NCBI GenBank assembly: GCA_964638165.1 | Contig: CAZWYJ010000068.1 | Location: 1 to 6,119 of the forward strand | Length of the DNA: 6,119 bases | Direction: 5' to 3' | Source of the DNA: 2-12-FULL-60-25 sp964638165 | GTDB taxonomy: Bacteria > Patescibacteriota > Patescibacteriia > 2-12-FULL-60-25 | Shown here: piece by piece, positions 5,231-6,119 of the stretch | Position numbering within the stretch: the first letter of the stretch is position 1 | Layout: each line of letters opens with the position of its first letter | Notes under the pieces: model-generated | What the model saw: only the letters and a program-made list of their open reading frames with translations | The model's database searches: none | Told to the model about the DNA's origin: nothing | Program-made: the position numbers and the translations under genes

Positions 5231-5270
5231 AAAGAGATCCAGAATATCCACTCTGGATCTCTTTTTCTTT
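5231..5270 (+). terminator. Intrinsic terminator downstream of pnp
   Basis: AAAGAGATCCAGA (5231-5243) pairs perfectly over 13 bases with TCTGGATCTCTTT (5252-5264), with an 8-base loop and a T-rich tail (TTCTTT). It should end pnp transcription. The next gene's ATG follows only two bases after this element. Confidence 0.9.
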
Positions 5271-5271
5271 C

Positions 5272-6119
5272 ATGCCGAATCTCATCACCACCCCATCCAA
5301 CGGAAGTCCGATCCTCGCCTACGGAAGCTCGTCGCATCCGCACGGCCTACGAAGATCCATTATCCTCGTCGCCCTCGGCATCACGCTCCTTGTCGCAAGT
5401 TTTTTTGCCTATCTCCGTTTCGGGGCGCGCGTCGAACTTCCGACGAATCGGATTTTCACCATGGCCGTCATGCCAAAAACCGTGCAAGGTGCGCTGAACG
5501 GACAGCTCGTCGCCAGCCTTCCGCCCGCATGGCGCGCGGCTATCGAATCAAACTCCCGAACGCCCGTTCTCTTTGGCTGGGCGCTTGATGCGGATCGTGG
5601 CTCCGTGCAACCGTTTGCCGTTATCCCACGATTCCGAACGGTTATTCCAACGGAAGGCATCGTCATTCGAAGCAAAGGCCTCACACGCCTCCTGACCCAA
5701 GGCGCACCGGAAACCGAGAACATCCGCATGCAAAGCCTCGTCGCCCTATCGTCCGTCAAAAAATATCAGGCAGGATGGACGATTGATGCCACGACTCTTA
5801 AAACCCTCCTCGGTCTTGCGGCACATTCGCAGGAAAAGGATCCTGTTCACGGAACGTGGGATGGATCACGGGGCACGATCAACCTCGCGCCCTCCCAAGC
5901 AAGCATGCCCGAGCAACGTTCGAGCAATATTCTCGTCACACTCCGAGGAGGGAGCGAGGAAACCGCTCCGCTCCTCCTCTCAATGAGCGCACGAGGCGCC
6001 GATCTTCGCGATGTCGCATCCGTTCCTCAGGCGATTTTCATGAACGTATCCGGAACCAGAACGATTTGGAACGATGTTTCGGATCAGGATATCGGACGCC
6101 TCAATGCCGGATTCGGCCA
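5272..6119 (+). CDS. Single-pass membrane protein of unknown function, 3' end beyond the window
   Basis: An open frame of 282 complete codons runs from the ATG at 5272 to the window edge without a stop. I do not recognise the family. Residues 1-28 are a polar, Ser/Pro-rich cytoplasmic segment ending in Arg27-Arg28. Residues 29-48 (SIILVALGITLLVASFFAYL) form one membrane helix with no visible signal-peptidase or lipobox site, so it is probably a signal anchor with the rest of the protein outside the membrane. The visible exterior part (50-282) has alternating hydrophobic strands such as TPVLFGWALD and FAVIPRF, suggesting a beta-rich domain. Codon use resembles pnp, so it looks native. No alternative in-frame start exists between 5272 and the helix; a TTG at 5164 upstream is unlikely. 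There is no Shine-Dalgarno sequence, and the start abuts the pnp terminator. Confidence 0.75.
   Translation, partial: MPNLITTPSNGSPILAYGSSSHPHGLRRSIILVALGITLLVASFFAYLRFGARVELPTNRIFTMAVMPKTVQGALNGQLVASLPPAWRAAIESNSRTPVLFGWALDADRGSVQPFAVIPRFRTVIPTEGIVIRSKGLTRLLTQGAPETENIRMQSLVALSSVKKYQAGWTIDATTLKTLLGLAAHSQEKDPVHGTWDGSRGTINLAPSQASMPEQRSSNILVTLRGGSEETAPLLLSMSARGADLRDVASVPQAIFMNVSGTRTIWNDVSDQDIGRLNAGFG

Noticed and set aside
5025..5588. Plus-strand 187-codon frame across the end of pnp, the terminator and the next gene
   Set aside because: It is out of frame with both genes, crosses a strong terminator and has no coherent protein features.
1..6119. CRISPR array, insertion sequence or integron site
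   Set aside because: No regularly spaced repeats, transposase frame or terminal inverted repeats with target duplications were found.

Overview
The window is bacterial. Two landmark genes are certain: rpsO (ribosomal protein S15) and pnp (polynucleotide phosphorylase). They are adjacent in many bacteria. Here both lie on the + strand but are separated by about 1.7 kb, which holds a NYN/LabA-type nuclease-fold gene and a RelB/RelE-like toxin-antitoxin pair. Most genes lack a convincing Shine-Dalgarno sequence, intergenic regions are short and rich in hairpins, and the NYN family is common in Patescibacteria (CPR). A CPR genome, perhaps near Peribacteria/Peregrinibacteria, is my guess at the source; no sequence here proves it.

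Layout. 1-544: an AT-rich stretch encoding a two-helix membrane protein of unknown function, with an in-frame TAG near its apparent 5' end. 545-888: no convincing gene, but a run of hairpins leading up to rpsO. 889-1149: rpsO, followed by a very strong intrinsic terminator. 1203-1297: a REP-like inverted repeat. 1338-1366: a near-consensus sigma-70 promoter, then a folded 5' leader and the NYN gene (1448-2113). 2179-2194: a palindromic operator candidate at the start of the toxin-antitoxin pair (2200-2421 and 2412-2696, overlapping). 2697-2890: a pnp leader with two strong hairpins, one of which has an alternative fold at the ribosome-binding region. 2891-5134: complete pnp. 5135-5271: a hairpin, a second copy of the promoter-like box found before the NYN gene, and a strong terminator. 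5272-6119: the start of a gene for a single-pass membrane protein that runs off the window edge.

Function. rpsO and pnp belong to translation and RNA decay. The NYN protein has the acidic residues of a PIN-like RNase, and the toxin resembles ribosome-dependent mRNA interferases, so the segment between the housekeeping genes also concerns RNA cleavage. Three genes (rpsO, NYN, pnp) have strongly folded leaders, which suggests post-transcriptional autoregulation. This is established for rpsO and pnp in Escherichia coli and is only inferred here. I saw no complete new multi-gene system. The least explained items are the 545-888 RNA-like region, the shared hairpin-plus-box architecture of two intergenic regions, and the two unrecognised membrane proteins.
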